A stretch of DNA of 64,000 bases from Orientallactaga sibirica (GCA_036365145.1 JAEOAD010002279.1:1360001-1424000), one strand, 5' to 3'; positions 1 through 11,132 are shown, numbered from the stretch's first letter. Program-made: numbers and translations. The notes: a model not told the origin generated them from the sequence alone.

Positions 1-260
1 AAGTAGCTGAATTTATCAATCTTTTAAGCTTGGCACGTTTTATGTCTTGTTTAAGAAAGACTTTTTAAACCCTGATATCCTAAAGATATTCTCCTTTATT
101 GGCTTCTAAAAGCTTTGTTTTTGCTGTTCTCACTTAGGTTCTGGGACCCTGGTGGTATGTGAACCCATTTGTGTGTAAGTGGGGTGAGGCAGGAATTTAG
201 TCTAATATGGTCCCATATGGAAAAATAATCTTTTGCATTGAGTCAGATTCTAGGTAATAT
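1..260. other. single-copy AT-rich sequence
   Basis: No repeat or coding signal is recognised. The right end holds the 5' copy of an imperfect target duplication (GATTCTAGGTAAT against GATTCTAAGTATT) for the SINE that follows. Confidence 0.5.
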
Positions 261-292
261 TTTTTTTTGAGTGTGAGAGAGAGAGAAAGAGA

Positions 293-331
<39 letters not shown>

Positions 332-515
332 GTGCACCAGGGCCTCTTAGCTGCTGTGAATGAACTCCAGATGCATGCGCCCCCTTGTGGGCAAGTGTGG
401 CATTGCATGCTTGCGTCACTTTTGCATCTGGCTAAACATGGGACCTGGAGAATCGAACAGGCATTCTTAGGCTTGGCAGGCAGGAGCCTTAACCACTAAG
501 CCATCTCTCCAGCCC
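261..515 (-). mobile_element. tRNA-headed SINE (DIP-like), long form
   Basis: Read on the minus strand, it starts GGGCTGGAGAGATGG at 515, passes the A box and a GTTCGATTCTCC B box, and contains the long-form middle (GTGACGCAAGCATGC... with CAAGGGGGCGC). It ends in a (CT)n stretch and a poly-T tract on the plus strand. An imperfect target duplication of about 13 bp flanks it. It is a non-coding retroposon. Confidence 0.9.
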
Positions 516-1087
516 ATGATTCTAAGTATTTTTTTTGTCCAGTCTTTCTGCAAAACCAACATGTAATATTGTGGCACTATAATAAGCTTCATGAAGGCAG
601 GACAAATTTCCCATAGTGCCCTTCTCCAAAAATGTCTACAGTTTTTTCTTTATCTTCATATATATTTTAAAGTTGTCTTTTAGATATCAGATTAAAAAAA
701 TAATGATCTCGAGGTTTGATAGCCTTGACTTGATAGACTCATTTAGGGAGAGGTTTATCATTATATTGAGTCTTTCCAACCATAATTACAATAACTCTTT
801 CCACTTATTTAGTTCCTTAATGTCTTTCAAAATATTTTCTCCACAAGGGTATGCACTCTCTTGTTGAATTTGTTTTTATTGCTTTCTGATTTTGTTAACT
901 GCTGTTATAAATGGGATCTCAAAAATTACATCTCAAAAATCATATTTTTGGTTCTATATTAGTTTTTCATCCTGTACTATCTTTTTTTGTCTGAAAGGTG
1001 AGAATCAGGGAAAGGCTAGTGTTTAATAAGTGTTTGTTTGTTTGTTTATGGGGCAAGCCCAAAAACCAGGCCTTTAAAAAATATTTT
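516..1087. other. AT-rich single-copy stretch
   Basis: About 570 bp of AT-rich sequence. The 83-codon open frame at 616-867 has low-complexity Phe/Ile/Ser composition and no recognisable domain, so I treat it as chance. A short (TTTG)n run lies near 1030. Confidence 0.5.
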
Positions 1088-1318
1088 GGGCTGGAGAGAT
1101 GGCTTAGCGGTTAAGGCACATGCTTGTGAAACCAAAGGACCCCAGTTCGATTCTCCAGGTCCCACGTAAGCCAGATGCACAAGGCGGCACATGCATCTGG
1201 AGTTTGTTTGCAGTGGCTAGAGGCCCTGGCATGCCCATTCTCACTCTCCCTCTCTCTTTCGTTCCCTCTCTCTGTCTCTAATAAATAAATAAATAAAAAT
1301 AAAATCTTAAAAAAGATT
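1088..1318 (+). mobile_element. tRNA-headed SINE, short form
   Basis: Complete plus-strand copy: head at 1088, B box CAGTTCGATTCTCC near 1144, short-form middle, CT-rich region, then (AAAT)n tail. The next copy lies in opposite orientation directly against this tail. Confidence 0.92.
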
Positions 1319-1478
1319 AAAAAATATTTTATTTATTTATTTGAGAGAGGGAGAGAGAGAGAGAAGCAGAAGCAGAGAGAGAGGGAGAAAGAGTGAGAAG
1401 GAGGGCATGCCAGGGCCTCCTAGCCTTTGCAAACGAACTCCAGACACATGCACCACCTTGTGCCTCTGCAGACTGCCC
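1319..1478 (-). mobile_element. tRNA-headed SINE, head missing
   Basis: Minus-strand copy whose tail (TTTATTTATTTG) abuts the tail of the preceding plus-strand SINE. The sequence stops in the middle of the element near CTTGTGCCTCTGCAG and the head does not resume after the next SINE, so the 5' half is lost. Confidence 0.8.
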
Positions 1479-1479
1479 T

Positions 1480-1715
1480 TTTTTATGTTAGAGAGCAAGA
1501 GTGAGAAAGAGAGAGAGAAAGACAGAGTGAGAGAGAGAGAGAGAATTGGTGGTCCAGGGCCTTCAGGCACTGTAGTCGAATTCCAGATGAACACATGTGA
1601 TCTTGCATGCTTGGGTCACCTTGTACGTCTGGCTTATGTGGGATCTGGAGATTTAAGCATGGGTCCTTAGGCTCTGTGGGCAAGTGCCTCAACTGCTAAT
1701 CTATCTCTCCAGCCC
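1480..1715 (-). mobile_element. tRNA-headed SINE, third form
   Basis: Minus-strand copy running from the head CTCTCCAGCCC at 1715 to a T-rich tail near 1485. The middle resembles the third form (GATCTTGCATGCTTGGGTCACC on the plus strand). It is fairly diverged. Confidence 0.8.
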
Positions 1716-1734
1716 TAGTGAGTGTTTTTTTTTT

Positions 1735-1747
1735 GTGTGTGTGTGTG

Positions 1748-1787
<40 letters not shown>
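1735..1787. repeat. (GT)n microsatellite
   Basis: About 50 bp of GT dinucleotides with one interruption. Its complement produces the Thr-His repeats in a spurious minus-strand reading frame. Confidence 0.97.
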
Positions 1788-1789
<2 letters not shown>

Positions 1790-2059
1790 CAGCTGCTTTA
1801 TATATTTCTTTGCTTCCCAGAACAGCTGTGGGCAGCTAAGCACTACCTCGGAAAGGGTCCTCACCCTTCTTTCCCTACTTGCAACATAGGGACGTGCGGC
1901 TCCCTTTGGTCTAGTGAGGAATGCAGCACAAGGACAGGCTGGTGATGATAAACCAGGTTGCAGCCAATAATTTTGTTCAATAGCAGGAGAAATGAAAACA
2001 CCTCTGGCTTCCAGTGGATTGTGAGGGGGTAAGTGCAGGAGACTGCCATTCCTTTCTGG

Positions 2060-2320
2060 TGCTGTTAGTCCGTCTTCCGTCACTGTGACAGAGTACCTGA
2101 GAGGAGTCAACTTAAACGACAAAAAGGTTGTTTGGGCCCATGGATTCAGAGCTGTCTGTCCATGGCCATTGGGCTTTGTTGCTTTGGAGCCTGTGGTGAT
2201 GCAAAATGTTACAGGGGAGGCAAAGCTGCTCGCCTCAGTGCAGCCAGGAAGCTGGGGAGTCAAGCACCAGAGTGCGAAAGAACTGAAAAGAGATCCAGCC
2301 TCTCAATCCCGTGTCTCCCT
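2060..2320 (-). mobile_element. MaLR-type LTR remnant, antisense
   Basis: The plus strand reads CACTGTGACAGAGTACCTGA, then a TTAAACGAC/AAAAGG section, like the reverse complement of a rodent MaLR LTR 3' end (…TAAGTTG…GTACTCTGTCACAGTGAC…CTAACA). It is diverged, and the 5' half of the LTR is not clear. Assignment rests on remembered family features. Confidence 0.55.
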
Positions 2321-2372
2321 TCTGGGGACTTTTCTTGTTGCTGTGAGGGAATCTCTGACAAAAGCGGCTTGA

Positions 2373-2550
2373 GCCAGGCGTGGTAGCGCATGCCTTTAAT
2401 CCCAGCATTCAGGAGGCAAAAGTAGGAGGATCACCATGAGTTCGAGACCACCCTGAGACTACATAGTGAATTCCAGGTCAGCCTGAGCTACAGTGAGACC
2501 CTACCTTGAAAAACCGAAAAATGAAAAAAAACAAAACAAAACAAAAAAAA
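2373..2550 (+). mobile_element. B1 SINE
   Basis: Full B1 (GCCAGGCGTGGTAGCGC…CAGCCTGAGCTACAGTGAGACC) with an A-rich tail. A short imperfect duplication (GCGGCTTGA against GCCACTTGA) flanks it, showing insertion into the LTR remnant. Confidence 0.93.
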
Positions 2551-2701
2551 GCCACTTGAGCCCTGGCTTATATACAGTTCAGAGTTCATAGTTGGCAGAT
2601 AGCGACAGCAGGAGTGAGTGCAAGGCTGCTGTTCGCATGGTGTCTGTAGTCAGGAGGCAGAAGGCTGGACACTGGTATTCAGCTGGCATTCTCCTCTTCT
2701 T

Positions 2702-2947
2702 GTTTTTTTAATTTTTTTTTTGAGAGAGACCGAAAGAGAGGGAGAGGGAGACAGATAGAGATGGACGCGCCAGCAGCCTCTCAGCTGCTGTGAACGAAAT
2801 CCAGATGCGTGCGCCCCCTTGTGGTCAAGTGCGGCATTGCGCCCTTGCATCACTTTGCATCTGGCTAAACGTGGGACCTGGAGATTGGAACCAGGTTCTT
2901 AGGCTTAGCAGGCAGGTGCCTTAACTGCTAAGCCATCTCTCCAGCCC
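2702..2947 (-). mobile_element. tRNA-headed SINE, long form
   Basis: Minus-strand long-form copy with the CAAGGGGGCGC middle and the CCAATCTCC B-box variant, present once. It is inserted in the antisense LTR. Confidence 0.92.
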
Positions 2948-3108
2948 TTCTTCTCCTGGCCCATGGGGTGATGCCACGCACATTCAGCATGCGCTTCCTA
3001 CTTCAGTTAAGTCACCCTGGAAGCTACCCTCCCAGGCACACCCCACCCAGAGTCAAGTCTTAGATGCTCCTAAATGCGGTCAAGCTGACAGTGACAATTA
3101 CAACCATC

Positions 3109-4042
3109 ATTCCCAGTGTTCCACTTCTCTGCTCACGTCCCACTTCCCAATCGCCCGTTCAGCTATGCCTTCCTCAGTGGGTTCATTGATTGGGTTAACG
3201 CCCCAGAGATCCAGTCACCTGTCAACCTCTGAGGGGATCAAGCCTCGAGCACATGAGCATCTGCAGTATATGTCGTATCTGAAACACACACGTGTTCTGT
3301 CTGGCGTGAGTACTAGGATCCGGGGTCTGGGGCCACTGTGCAGCTCGCGATAGTGACTCTCAGCATCTAGGGTATCTTGCAATGACTTGCTGGAGCATGT
3401 GCAGGTGGATCGCCCTGCTTCTCGTTTGACTTTCAGGTGTGTTGTTGATCAAACGAGGACCTGTAAGTCTAGGGAGGTGAAATTAGGCCGAGCTGGAATA
3501 GACACAGGTTTCCTTATACCCGGGCCTGGCTCTTCTCCTTCACCCTGTTGACGTAAGATTTTCATATACATGATTTTGATAATATAGGGAAGTTGTGGTA
3601 GGAGGGATGACTATGGGTGAGAATTGTTACATGGATCTGGAAAGAAGTGAGTTACGGGAGAGCTGTCTGAAGATGGCCCCAAGGCTGGTTACTTCCTGCC
3701 AACTCCTCCCACCTTTTCCTCTCTTCTCTCTCCTACGCCTTGGGCTAGTCCGCCATCCCCACTCATTTCTCCTCTTTCAAGTGGTATTTTTATTTTGGCA
3801 CAGCTGATCATTTCTTTCCAAAAGCTACTTCGTCTGCCATCCGTGTTGAAAAAGTTTCCAAGTCCCCCCTTGCCAACCACTATTCCCTTTTACCCCACCC
3901 CCACCCCCCATAGATTATCAGCACGTTTCTTCTGTTCTCTGGAATGAAGAGAATAAGTGTGTTAGTAGATTAGGTTGCTGTAAACAAGACTGTCTCATAT
4001 AAAGGTTAAAGAAAAGAGCCGCTGGCTTCTTGGTTGAATCAG
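3109..4042. other. single-copy DNA
   Basis: About 930 bp with mixed composition. A C-rich patch (ACCCCACCCCCACCCCCC) lies near 3893-3910. No splice-bounded open frame or known repeat is seen. Confidence 0.5.
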
Positions 4043-4082
<40 letters not shown>

Positions 4083-4156
4083 ATCTATCTATCTGTATAT
4101 ATATATATACATATATATTTTTATATATATTTTATATATATATATATATACATATT
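4043..4156. repeat. (TATC)n followed by (TA)n
   Basis: About 13 TATC tetranucleotides at 4043-4095, then interrupted TA-rich sequence to 4156. The Tyr/Ile-rich open frames here are artefacts of the repeat. Confidence 0.97.
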
Positions 4157-4470
4157 TTTTTTTTCTGTTTGTTGTCTGTGGGTTTACATGAGTTAGGCCA
4201 GATAGCATCTGGTCCACATGTTTCAGTGGAGAACAAAGTCTTGATTTGTTTGTGTTGCCATAAATTATCTGCATATAAAAGAGGATGAGGAGTTGGAAGC
4301 CAAGTTTGGAGGACTGCACCAACATTGCCCTCTTTGAAAATTAAAGGTCATACATCTTAGGCACACTCTTCACTGGGCATCTGCCTACCTGTCCCAAGGT
4401 GTGTGTACATTTGAGAAGGATTTCACCGTAAGCTTTTCATTTAAAAGTCCAGCATCAAATAAATAAATAA
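4157..4470. other. single-copy DNA
   Basis: About 310 bp with no recognised element. It ends in AAATAAATAAATAA, into which the next SINE is inserted. Confidence 0.45.
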
Positions 4471-4689
4471 GGGCTGGAGGGATGGCAGTTAAGGCTTTTG
4501 CCTGCAAAGCCAAAGGATCCCGGTTCAACTCCTCAGGACCCACGTAAGCCAGATGCACAGGGTGGCGCATGTGTCCAGAGTTCGTTTGCAGTGGCTGGAG
4601 GCCCAAGTGCACCCATTCTCTCCCTCTCTCTCTGCCTCTCTCTCTCTCAAATAAATAAATAAACAAAATATAATTTTTTTAAAAAAAAT
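4471..4689 (+). mobile_element. tRNA-headed SINE, short form
   Basis: Plus-strand copy with a small deletion in the A-box region (GATGGCAGTTAAGG), a diverged B box (GGTTCAACTCC), the short-form middle and an (AAAT)n tail. Confidence 0.9.
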
Positions 4690-5520
4690 ACCTGTGGGCT
4701 GGACAGCTACTAGTGCTGTTTGGCTAAATGGATATGTTATGTACACATCATTTCCCTGGAAATATTTGTGCTTATGCCTGTGGGTTAGTGCTGCTCTCAC
4801 TTTTGGCCAGAGAGCTTCTTTTTCAGTTGGTGGTCACTATCAGGGAGCTCAAAACTTGTCCAAGCACTGAGAAGTGACTGTCCAGCACCCAGGATAAGTG
4901 ACACATGTCTTCCCTGCCTTTCCCTGCCCAAGGAACATTGTATGAAGAGTGGGAAGAATGCAGGCGCCTGGGGAGAGTGAGGGTGCCATGGAGCGTGTCT
5001 TCTGGGCATGAAGTGGTCATTGCGTTCATGACGTCACGGCAAGCACTCGTTCCTTGTGCCAGAGCCGCTCGGTATTGGGTCAGTCAACGTTGCATCGTGG
5101 ATTACAGAGAAGGCCAAAAGAAAGCAAACGACAACAAAAATGGCAAAGAGCAAAGTGGAAGAGGGGCGAGCAAGAAGGAAGAGATTGAGTGCAAGGTGGA
5201 GGAGAGGGCAAGAGAAAGGAATGGGAGGGAATTACAAAGTACATTACGTACGTGTATTAAGATTGTCAACGACAAGGCTGGAGAGATGGCTTTGCGGTTA
5301 AGGTGTTTGCCTGCAAAGCCAAAGGACCCTGGTGTGATTCCCCAGGACCCACATAAGCCAGATGCACAAGGGGACGCATGCGTCTGGAGTTCATTTGCAG
5401 TGGCTGGAGGCCCTGGCATGCCTGTTCTCTTTTCCCCTTCCTCTCTCTGTCTGCCTCTCTTCCTCTCTCAAATAAATAAATGAAAAATTTTTTTTAAAGT
5501 TGTCAATGAAAAGTTAAAAA
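4690..5520 (+). mobile_element. L1 3' end (3' UTR), 5'-truncated
   Basis: The stretch TTTGGCTAAATGGATATG… through GAGAAGTGACTGTCCAGCAC, GGAACATTGTATGAAGAGTG and a purine-rich end matches, in order, the 60.36-60.9 kb sequence here and my memory of rodent L1 3' UTRs (…TGGAAGAG…AAATTGTCAA). No ORF2 remains, so it is a dead truncated copy. A SINE at 5276-5498 interrupts its last 20 bp. Open frames inside are not genes. Confidence 0.75.
5276..5498 (+). mobile_element. tRNA-headed SINE, short form
   Basis: Inserted near the L1 3' end. The L1 bases TTGTCAACGA and TTGTCAATGA on its two sides are the target duplication. Confidence 0.93.
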
Positions 5521-5631
5521 GACTATTTTAAAGGCAGAAGCATAGCAGGCTGCATGGTGGCCGTGTTCACCACAGGAACAGGTTGGACCCTGGCGGAGAC
5601 TCGGGGCTCCTTTTCTGGAGATCCTTACTTT

Positions 5632-5876
5632 TTTATTTAAGTTTTTTTTTCTTTTTTTAAATTTTTAATTATTTATTTGCAAGCAGAGAGATAGAGAGAT
5701 AGAAGAGAGGCAGACACACAGAGAGAATGGGCGTGCCAGGGCCTCTAGCCACTGCAAACGGACTCCAGATGCATGTGCCCCTCATGCATCTGGCTTACGT
5801 GGATCCTGGAGAATTGAACTGGGATCCTTTGGCTTTGCAGGCAAATGCCTTAACCACTAAGCCATCTCTCCAGCCC
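5632..5876 (-). mobile_element. tRNA-headed SINE, short form
   Basis: Minus-strand copy with a T-rich tail at left and head at 5876, flanked by CTGGAGATCCTTA against CTGGAGATGCTTT. The middle has lost a few bases (CCCCTCATGCATCTGG). Confidence 0.92.
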
Positions 5877-6979
5877 TGGAGATGCTTTCTTGAAACAGAC
5901 AGAGGAAAATGAAGAGAAATATGCTGGCTTCTGAGCCCTCCTCTTGTCTCCTACCAATCTTTGACACTGAATGGGTGCACAAGAGAGTCTAGGAATTGTA
6001 GCACTTAGGATCAACACGCAGCAGAGCAGAAGAAGTGGATCCGAGAGCCTCAGGCCAAGGCTGCTTCCCGCACAAGGGAACCATTGTGTGTGGCTGAAGC
6101 ATTGGTCAGGAATGAGGGAGAGCTGTGTTGGGCACGTTTGTTTGCTCGTTGTGTGCTGACAGCACCAAGGCAGAGCTGAGTCACAGTGTCTCCCATGGGA
6201 GTGGTTGTTAATATCAGTTAAGGGGAAACCGGGGTGGGGAAGTGGAATTCTTAGTTTGTGATCATAGCTCCCCATTCTTCCTTTTCGGTGCACAACTACT
6301 CGCCGCCCGCCCCCCCCCCCGCCCGTCCTCCTGGCAGGATGTGACAGTGACTCTGTGCCCCACGAATCTGCCTTGCCAGGTAAGCTCCGTGAGTACGGGG
6401 TGCCCTGGCTTCCATAAACTACACAGGGCTGTCTTTATAATTCTAGAATCTGAAAGACCTCTAAGTCCTTTAGGAGCAAAAGCTGGCCTGGCCCTAACTG
6501 GCAGGAGTCTGCCTATGTGTATATTCATGGCCAGGCAATTTGCTCTGGAAGCACTAATGAGTTTGATTACAGGGTGTCACCCGGAAGCCAGGTTATGGAT
6601 ATTGCAAACAAAAGATAAAGGGGTTACTATATAAAGCCCTTGTAAAAGTCAGCATTCAATCTACCCGCCGAACCCGCCAGGTGGCAGGGATTGGATAAGT
6701 GTGTGTGAAATTGTGTCCCGAGCTGAACGAGGAAGAACGAGTGGAAGTGTGGTTCCGTGACACGGGGCTGTAGCTCATTGCGCGTGATACACATGATTCT
6801 GGAATCATGGGGCTGTCGGAGCCAGATGGGCCCCTGTGAACTGGGAGGCCAGGGCATCCATTCTATAGATGAGGACTTCCAGAGGATTCCTGTCCGACTC
6901 TGTAAGGTCATCAAGAGCCTTATGGTAGGAGTGACACCACTTACTTCTTTCACTCAATGACTTTTGGGTCTGAATCTTT
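5877..6979. other. single-copy DNA with a poly-C patch
   Basis: About 1.1 kb. A C-rich patch (GCCCGCCCCCCCCCCGCCCG) lies near 6305-6325. The sequence CATTCTATAGATGAGGA near 6858 faintly resembles a MIR core but is too short to call. No coding signal is seen. Confidence 0.45.
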
Positions 6980-7008
6980 TTTTTTTTTTTTTATTTATTT
7001 ATTCATTT

Positions 7009-7080
<72 letters not shown>

Positions 7081-7231
7081 AATGGGTGCGCCAGGGCCTC
7101 CAGCCACTGCAAATGAACTCCAGATGCCTGAGCCCCCTTGTGCATCTGGCTAACATGGTCTTGGGGGATTGAACCTGAGTCCTTTATATTTGCAGGCAAA
7201 TGCCTTAACCGCTGAGCCATTCCTCCAGCTC
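6980..7231 (-). mobile_element. tRNA-headed SINE, short form, with (CA)n(GA)n
   Basis: The CT-rich part has expanded into (CA)n at 7011-7040 and (GA)n at 7041-7078. The target duplication GGGTCTGAATCTTT is perfect on both sides, so the insertion is fairly young. Confidence 0.94.
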
Positions 7232-7274
7232 ATGGGTCTGAATCTTTGATTAGATGCATTCAAACATTTAAATG

Positions 7275-7392
7275 AGCTGGCGTGGTGGCGCACGCCTTTA
7301 ATCCCAGTACTTGGGAGGCAGAGGTAGGGGGATCACCGTGAGTTCGAGGCCACCCTGAGACTACATAGTTAATTCCAGGTCAGCCTGGACAA

Positions 7393-7439
<47 letters not shown>

Positions 7440-7461
7440 ACAAAAAAAAAAAAAAAAAAAA
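7275..7461 (+). mobile_element. B1 SINE, right end lost
   Basis: B1 start GCTGGCGTGGTGGCGC, ending at CAGCCTGGAC where it passes into (AAAT)n and poly-A. The usual CTAGAGTGAGACCC end is missing. Flanks share ATTTAAATGA. Confidence 0.9.
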
Positions 7462-7915
7462 ATTTTAAATGAAGGGAGACAAAAAGTCCACTTAAATCCA
7501 TATTCCAGCTGTGGACATACTTGTGTTATTTCACATGCTTCTCCCCGCCTTCATATGTCTTCTCCTGTGCTTTTTACCAGCCATGTCATGTCCTACAGAC
7601 AGGGTAGGCTTTACGAGCCCCATTGTACACATGGTCAGTGCATTTTACAGATGGTCTGTGGCTGTGGATAAACCCTTGAATCTGTCAGACTCAGACCAGA
7701 GTTGTTCCTTGTGAAGTTGCGTTTGTAAATAAAAAATAACCCATTCAACATAGTTAGAACTGTGCCACCAAGAGCGTCCCTCTCCTTCCACCTTCAGACA
7801 TCAGAAACTCCACTGCCCACAACCGTCCAGCTGTCCCCTTAAAAAAAGAACATTCTTCAGCACCCGTAGATAGCTCAGTGCTTGAATGGTGAGTGGTCTC
7901 TATGCCTCTGTCGCC
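7462..7915. other. single-copy DNA
   Basis: About 450 bp of ordinary sequence between B1 copies of opposite orientation. Confidence 0.45.
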
Positions 7916-8089
7916 TTTTTTTTTTTTTTTTTTGGCTTTTGGTTTTGAGTTTTCGAGGTGGGTTTTCACATTAGCCCAGGATGACCTGGAATTAACTATG
8001 TAGTCTCAGGGTGGCCTTGAACTCACAGCGATCCTCCTACCTCTGCCTCCCGAGTGCTGGGATTAAAGGCGTGCACCACCATGCCCGGC
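7916..8089 (-). mobile_element. B1 SINE
   Basis: Full minus-strand B1: poly-T, CGAGGTGGG…, ending GTGCACCACCATGCCCGGC. Confidence 0.94.
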
Positions 8090-8629
8090 TTTCTTTTTCA
8101 TTTTTAAGGCGCGTGGCTTGAAGTGATGCCCCTCTATGCTTAAGTTCACTTTTTCTTCTCAGAAACCGGGTCGTGGTTTGCTGGGCCCTTGGAGTCACCT
8201 CTTGTCTTCACATGCCAAGAAACAACTGGATGTTTTGTTTATTCTAAATCTGACTGGAGTGAGAAGCATCCACCACCGCAGACACAATTTGCTGCAGAGA
8301 GCAGCTATATCTGTTGTCTCAGCACACACGGGACTTTGTGGACCATAATTCACTTTAGATAAGAATAAGAAAAAGATTTTTTCTCTGAATATTTTGCAAG
8401 ATTAATAAAGCCACATTCTTAGGGGAAGTTTATTAATCCATAACTTACAGAAAACTCCAGAGAAAGGAAGGATGAGATATGCACTGTAGGTAGAGGCATC
8501 AAGCATGTCACCACCGGAATTGAATTCTGCCTGCATTGTTCAGCACGCTGTCTCCTCAGGTGCGTTACAGGTGCCAAAATAAAAATGACTGTTACAAGAA
8601 GTCAGAAACAAGCAGTTGTTTTGTTTTAT
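8090..8629. other. single-copy DNA
   Basis: About 540 bp without a recognised repeat. TTTTATCTTT at its end is the 5' target duplication of the next SINE. Confidence 0.45.
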
Positions 8630-8843
8630 CTTTTTTCAAAAACTTAATTAATTGATTGATTTGAAAGAGAGGGAGAGGAAGAGGGAGAGAGAAAAGGTGT
8701 GCCAGGGCCTCCAAGCACTGCAGACAAACTCCAGACTCATGCGCCCTCTTGTGCATCTGGCTTACGAGGGTCCTGGGGAATCAAACCTGGGTCCTTAGGC
8801 TTCACAGGCAAATGCCTTAACCGCTAAGCCATGTTCCCAGCCC
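8630..8843 (-). mobile_element. tRNA-headed SINE, short form
   Basis: Minus-strand copy with tail near 8640 and head at 8843 (mutated: ATGTTCCCAGCCCC). TTTTATCTTT is duplicated on both sides. Confidence 0.92.
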
Positions 8844-9241
8844 CAGTTTTATCTTTAAACTGAGAGGATGTGAAAGAGTGGGTGGGAGCTGGGCAGGATC
8901 CCCACCCTCTTCTTCCCTTAGCTACATCTCCCCCCACTTCAGCCACTTTCCGAAGAAAGGCAAGTGTTTGAACTCTGCCCCCACCCCCGCCAGGCTGCAT
9001 GTATGTGCTGGTCAGCCAGATGGAGGTGACACACGGGTGGCAGTGGTGGTGGTGGTGACGGTGAAAAGTAGGGTCCCGGCTACTTCATTGCAAGGTACGA
9101 GAAGTACAGGTTTATGTTGAATGACTGTGTGCTTTGCGACTTCATCCACTGACGCCAAATTTGTTGAGCTACTGTAGCGGTTACAGGCACAATGTTTATA
9201 TGAAAGACTCAAGTTTTCTCCTTTGAAAATCTAGCAATACA
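8844..9241. other. single-copy DNA with a short (GGT)n
   Basis: About 400 bp. GTGGTGGTGGTGGTGACGGTG near 9043 is a short triplet run. CTAGCAATA at the right edge is the target duplication of the following B1. Confidence 0.45.
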
Positions 9242-9415
9242 GCCAGGTATGGTGGCACACGCCTTTAATCCCAGCACTTGGGAGGCAAAGGTAGGAGGGT
9301 CGCCGGGAGTTCGAGGCCACCCTGAGACGACATAGTGAATTCCAGGTCAGCCCGAGCCAGAGTGAGACTCTACCTTGAAAAAAACCAAAATAAATAAATA
9401 AATAAAATAAAAATA
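9242..9415 (+). mobile_element. B1 SINE
   Basis: Full B1 with (AAAT)n tail, bounded by ATCTAGCAATA on both sides. Confidence 0.94.
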
Positions 9416-9604
9416 AATCTAGCAATATAAGGCCACCACATCTCATCATTGGTTTGTGCTTTCCTGGCTAAGTTTTTCTACCAAAATCAAAACAGAACAA
9501 AACAAAACAACAAAAAAAAAAACCCTATGTGCTGGGAGTAAAAACCAAGATAGAGGCCAACAGCTATATATTCTGAGGGCCTCTTGGAATATTCTGGCAA
9601 GTTT

Positions 9605-9832
9605 TTAAAAAATATTTTATTTATTTATTTGAGAGAGAGAGAGAGAGATAGGAATAGGTAGAGAGAGAGAGAGAGAGAATGGGTGTGCCAGGGCCTCCAT
9701 CCACTGCAAACAAACTCCACTTTGTGCCACTTTGTGCATCTGGTTTACGTGGGTCCTGGAGAATCGAGCCTCAAACTGGGGTCCTTAGGCTTCACAGGCA
9801 AGTGCTTAACTGCTAAGCCATCATTCCAGCTC
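9605..9832 (-). mobile_element. tRNA-headed SINE, short form with B-box insertion
   Basis: Minus-strand copy. Its B-box region reads GAATCGAGCCTCAAACTGGGG on the plus strand, i.e. the variant with about 7 extra bases (GAGGCTC in sense). Confidence 0.9.
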
Positions 9833-9875
9833 CCTCTGGTGAGTTTTAGATTTTGAGGCAAGCCCAACAGACTGC

Positions 9876-10087
9876 CTTTTTTAATGCAAGAGAGAGAGAC
9901 TGAGAGAGAGAGAGAGAATTGGTGGGCCAGGGCCTCCAGCCACTGCAGTCGAACTCCCGACGCATGCACCCCCTCATGCACTTGAATCACCTTGTGTGCC
10001 TGGCTTATGTGGGATCTGGAGAGTCCGACATGGGCCCTTAGGCTTCGCAGGCAAGCGCCTTAACCACTGAGCCATCTGTCCAGTCCC
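9876..10087 (-). mobile_element. tRNA-headed SINE, third form
   Basis: Minus-strand copy with GAATTGGTGGGCCAGGG and the third-form middle, shortened (CATGCACTTGAATCACC). The head ends at 10087. Confidence 0.86.
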
Positions 10088-10637
10088 CGGTGAGTCTTTT
10101 ATACTGTAAATATGTCCTGTGCTGGGATCCTAGATTAAAGGACACACGTGACAGAAACCACTTGTCCTGGAGCAGACATTTTATCCTCTTCCTGGGTCAG
10201 AGGTTGATAGTAAAGGTGGTCGCATGCGTCATTCCATGCAGGGGAGCGGACTGACTTGGTACAAGTTGCGGGAGCCAGGGGAGGTGGTTGCTGGAAGATC
10301 ACCAGGACCAGTGCACGAGCCCCTGGTCCCCACTCCTGAGTCTTAGTAGACTTAGATCGTGGTTAGGTAAATGGGAGTGAAGTTGCTTCTGTTGATGTCC
10401 CTGTTGCCTAGAGTGAACAAACAGCCTGGGGAGAAGTGGGTTTATTTAGGGGGAAATAAGGCGGTGGATATTCAGGGTCAAAACTGAAAACTTGGTTGCC
10501 TATAAGGACCAGACCTTCCTGAGTGAAACCGACAGGATAGGGATGGGATAAGCCACGATTCAGCTGCAACCAACTGTTATTATAAAGGAATGCTAGACTG
10601 ATATAACGGGTTTTTGGTCTTTTCAAGGAAAACTAGA
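10088..10637. other. single-copy DNA
   Basis: About 550 bp. The minus-strand open frame at 10408-10626 (72 codons) shows no recognisable domain and I do not call it. Confidence 0.45.
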
Positions 10638-10661
10638 ATGTGTGTGTGTGTGTGTGTGTGT
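10638..10661. repeat. short (GT)n microsatellite
   Basis: Eleven to twelve GT units. Confidence 0.95.
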
Positions 10662-10729
10662 AGAAAAATCTCTCTGAAAATTTGACACTAAATCAGTTAA
10701 ACAGAACTATTTTTGGGGGTAAAGGTAAT

Positions 10730-11132
10730 TGTGGTAGTTTGAATATATGGCCCCCAATATATTCAATGTTTTATTACTTTATAGTTTGCATCTGCAATCA
10801 CCTTGCTAGAGGCAATGTCACTGGGGGCTGGTCTTAAGGTGTTAATGGTAGGTTTGAGATTCCATTGTAAAGATATGCAAATGTGCCTAGCAGGAGTTCC
10901 TGTGAGTTCCTGTAAGTGTGCTGTGTGACTTTTTGGCTGTAGTTTTGCTCTGTGTGCTGTGGTGGCTGGTTGGTTTCTCTCTCTCTCTGCTTGGCCCTGT
11001 GAAAGCAGGCTGCTTCTCCTGCCTTTATGGAACTTCCCCTGGATCTGTAAGCTTCAATAAATAATATCCCTTCCTCCAAAACTGTGCCTGGTCTGGAAGT
11101 TCATCTCAGCGAACCTGAAGCTGTCTGCTACA
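10730..11132 (+). mobile_element. solo LTR, MaLR (ERVL) type, with target duplication
   Basis: About 403 bp starting TGTGGTAGTTTGAATATATG and ending GCTACA, bounded exactly by the 5-bp duplication GTAAT (10725-10729 and 11133-11137). Inside are CTGGGGGCTGG, a CTGTAAGCTTCAATAAATAA polyadenylation region near 11047 and the CTGGTCTGGAAGTTCATCTC end typical of rodent MaLR LTRs. TG…CA ends and a 5-bp duplication fit ERVL/MaLR. No internal sequence is present. Confidence 0.88.

Larger units (their letters stand above)
2321..3108 (-). mobile_element. ERVL/MT2-type LTR, antisense, interrupted by two SINEs
   Basis: The left part (CTTGTTGCTGTGAGGGAATC) resembles an inverted LTR 3' end. The right part ends in CAAGCTGACAGTGACAATTA with ACCATCA, the inverse of the TGATGGTT…GTCA…TTGAC start typical of MLT2/MT2 LTRs. 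A B1 (2373-2550) and a long-form SINE (2702-2947) interrupt it. Left and right parts could belong to different elements. Confidence 0.55.

Noticed and set aside
1715..2263. 182-codon minus-strand frame ending in Thr-His repeats
   Set aside because: The repeat is the translated (CA)n of a microsatellite and the rest crosses a MaLR remnant.
4905..5483. 192-codon plus-strand frame
   Set aside because: It spans an L1 3' UTR remnant and runs into a SINE. No L1 ORF2 similarity is seen in it.
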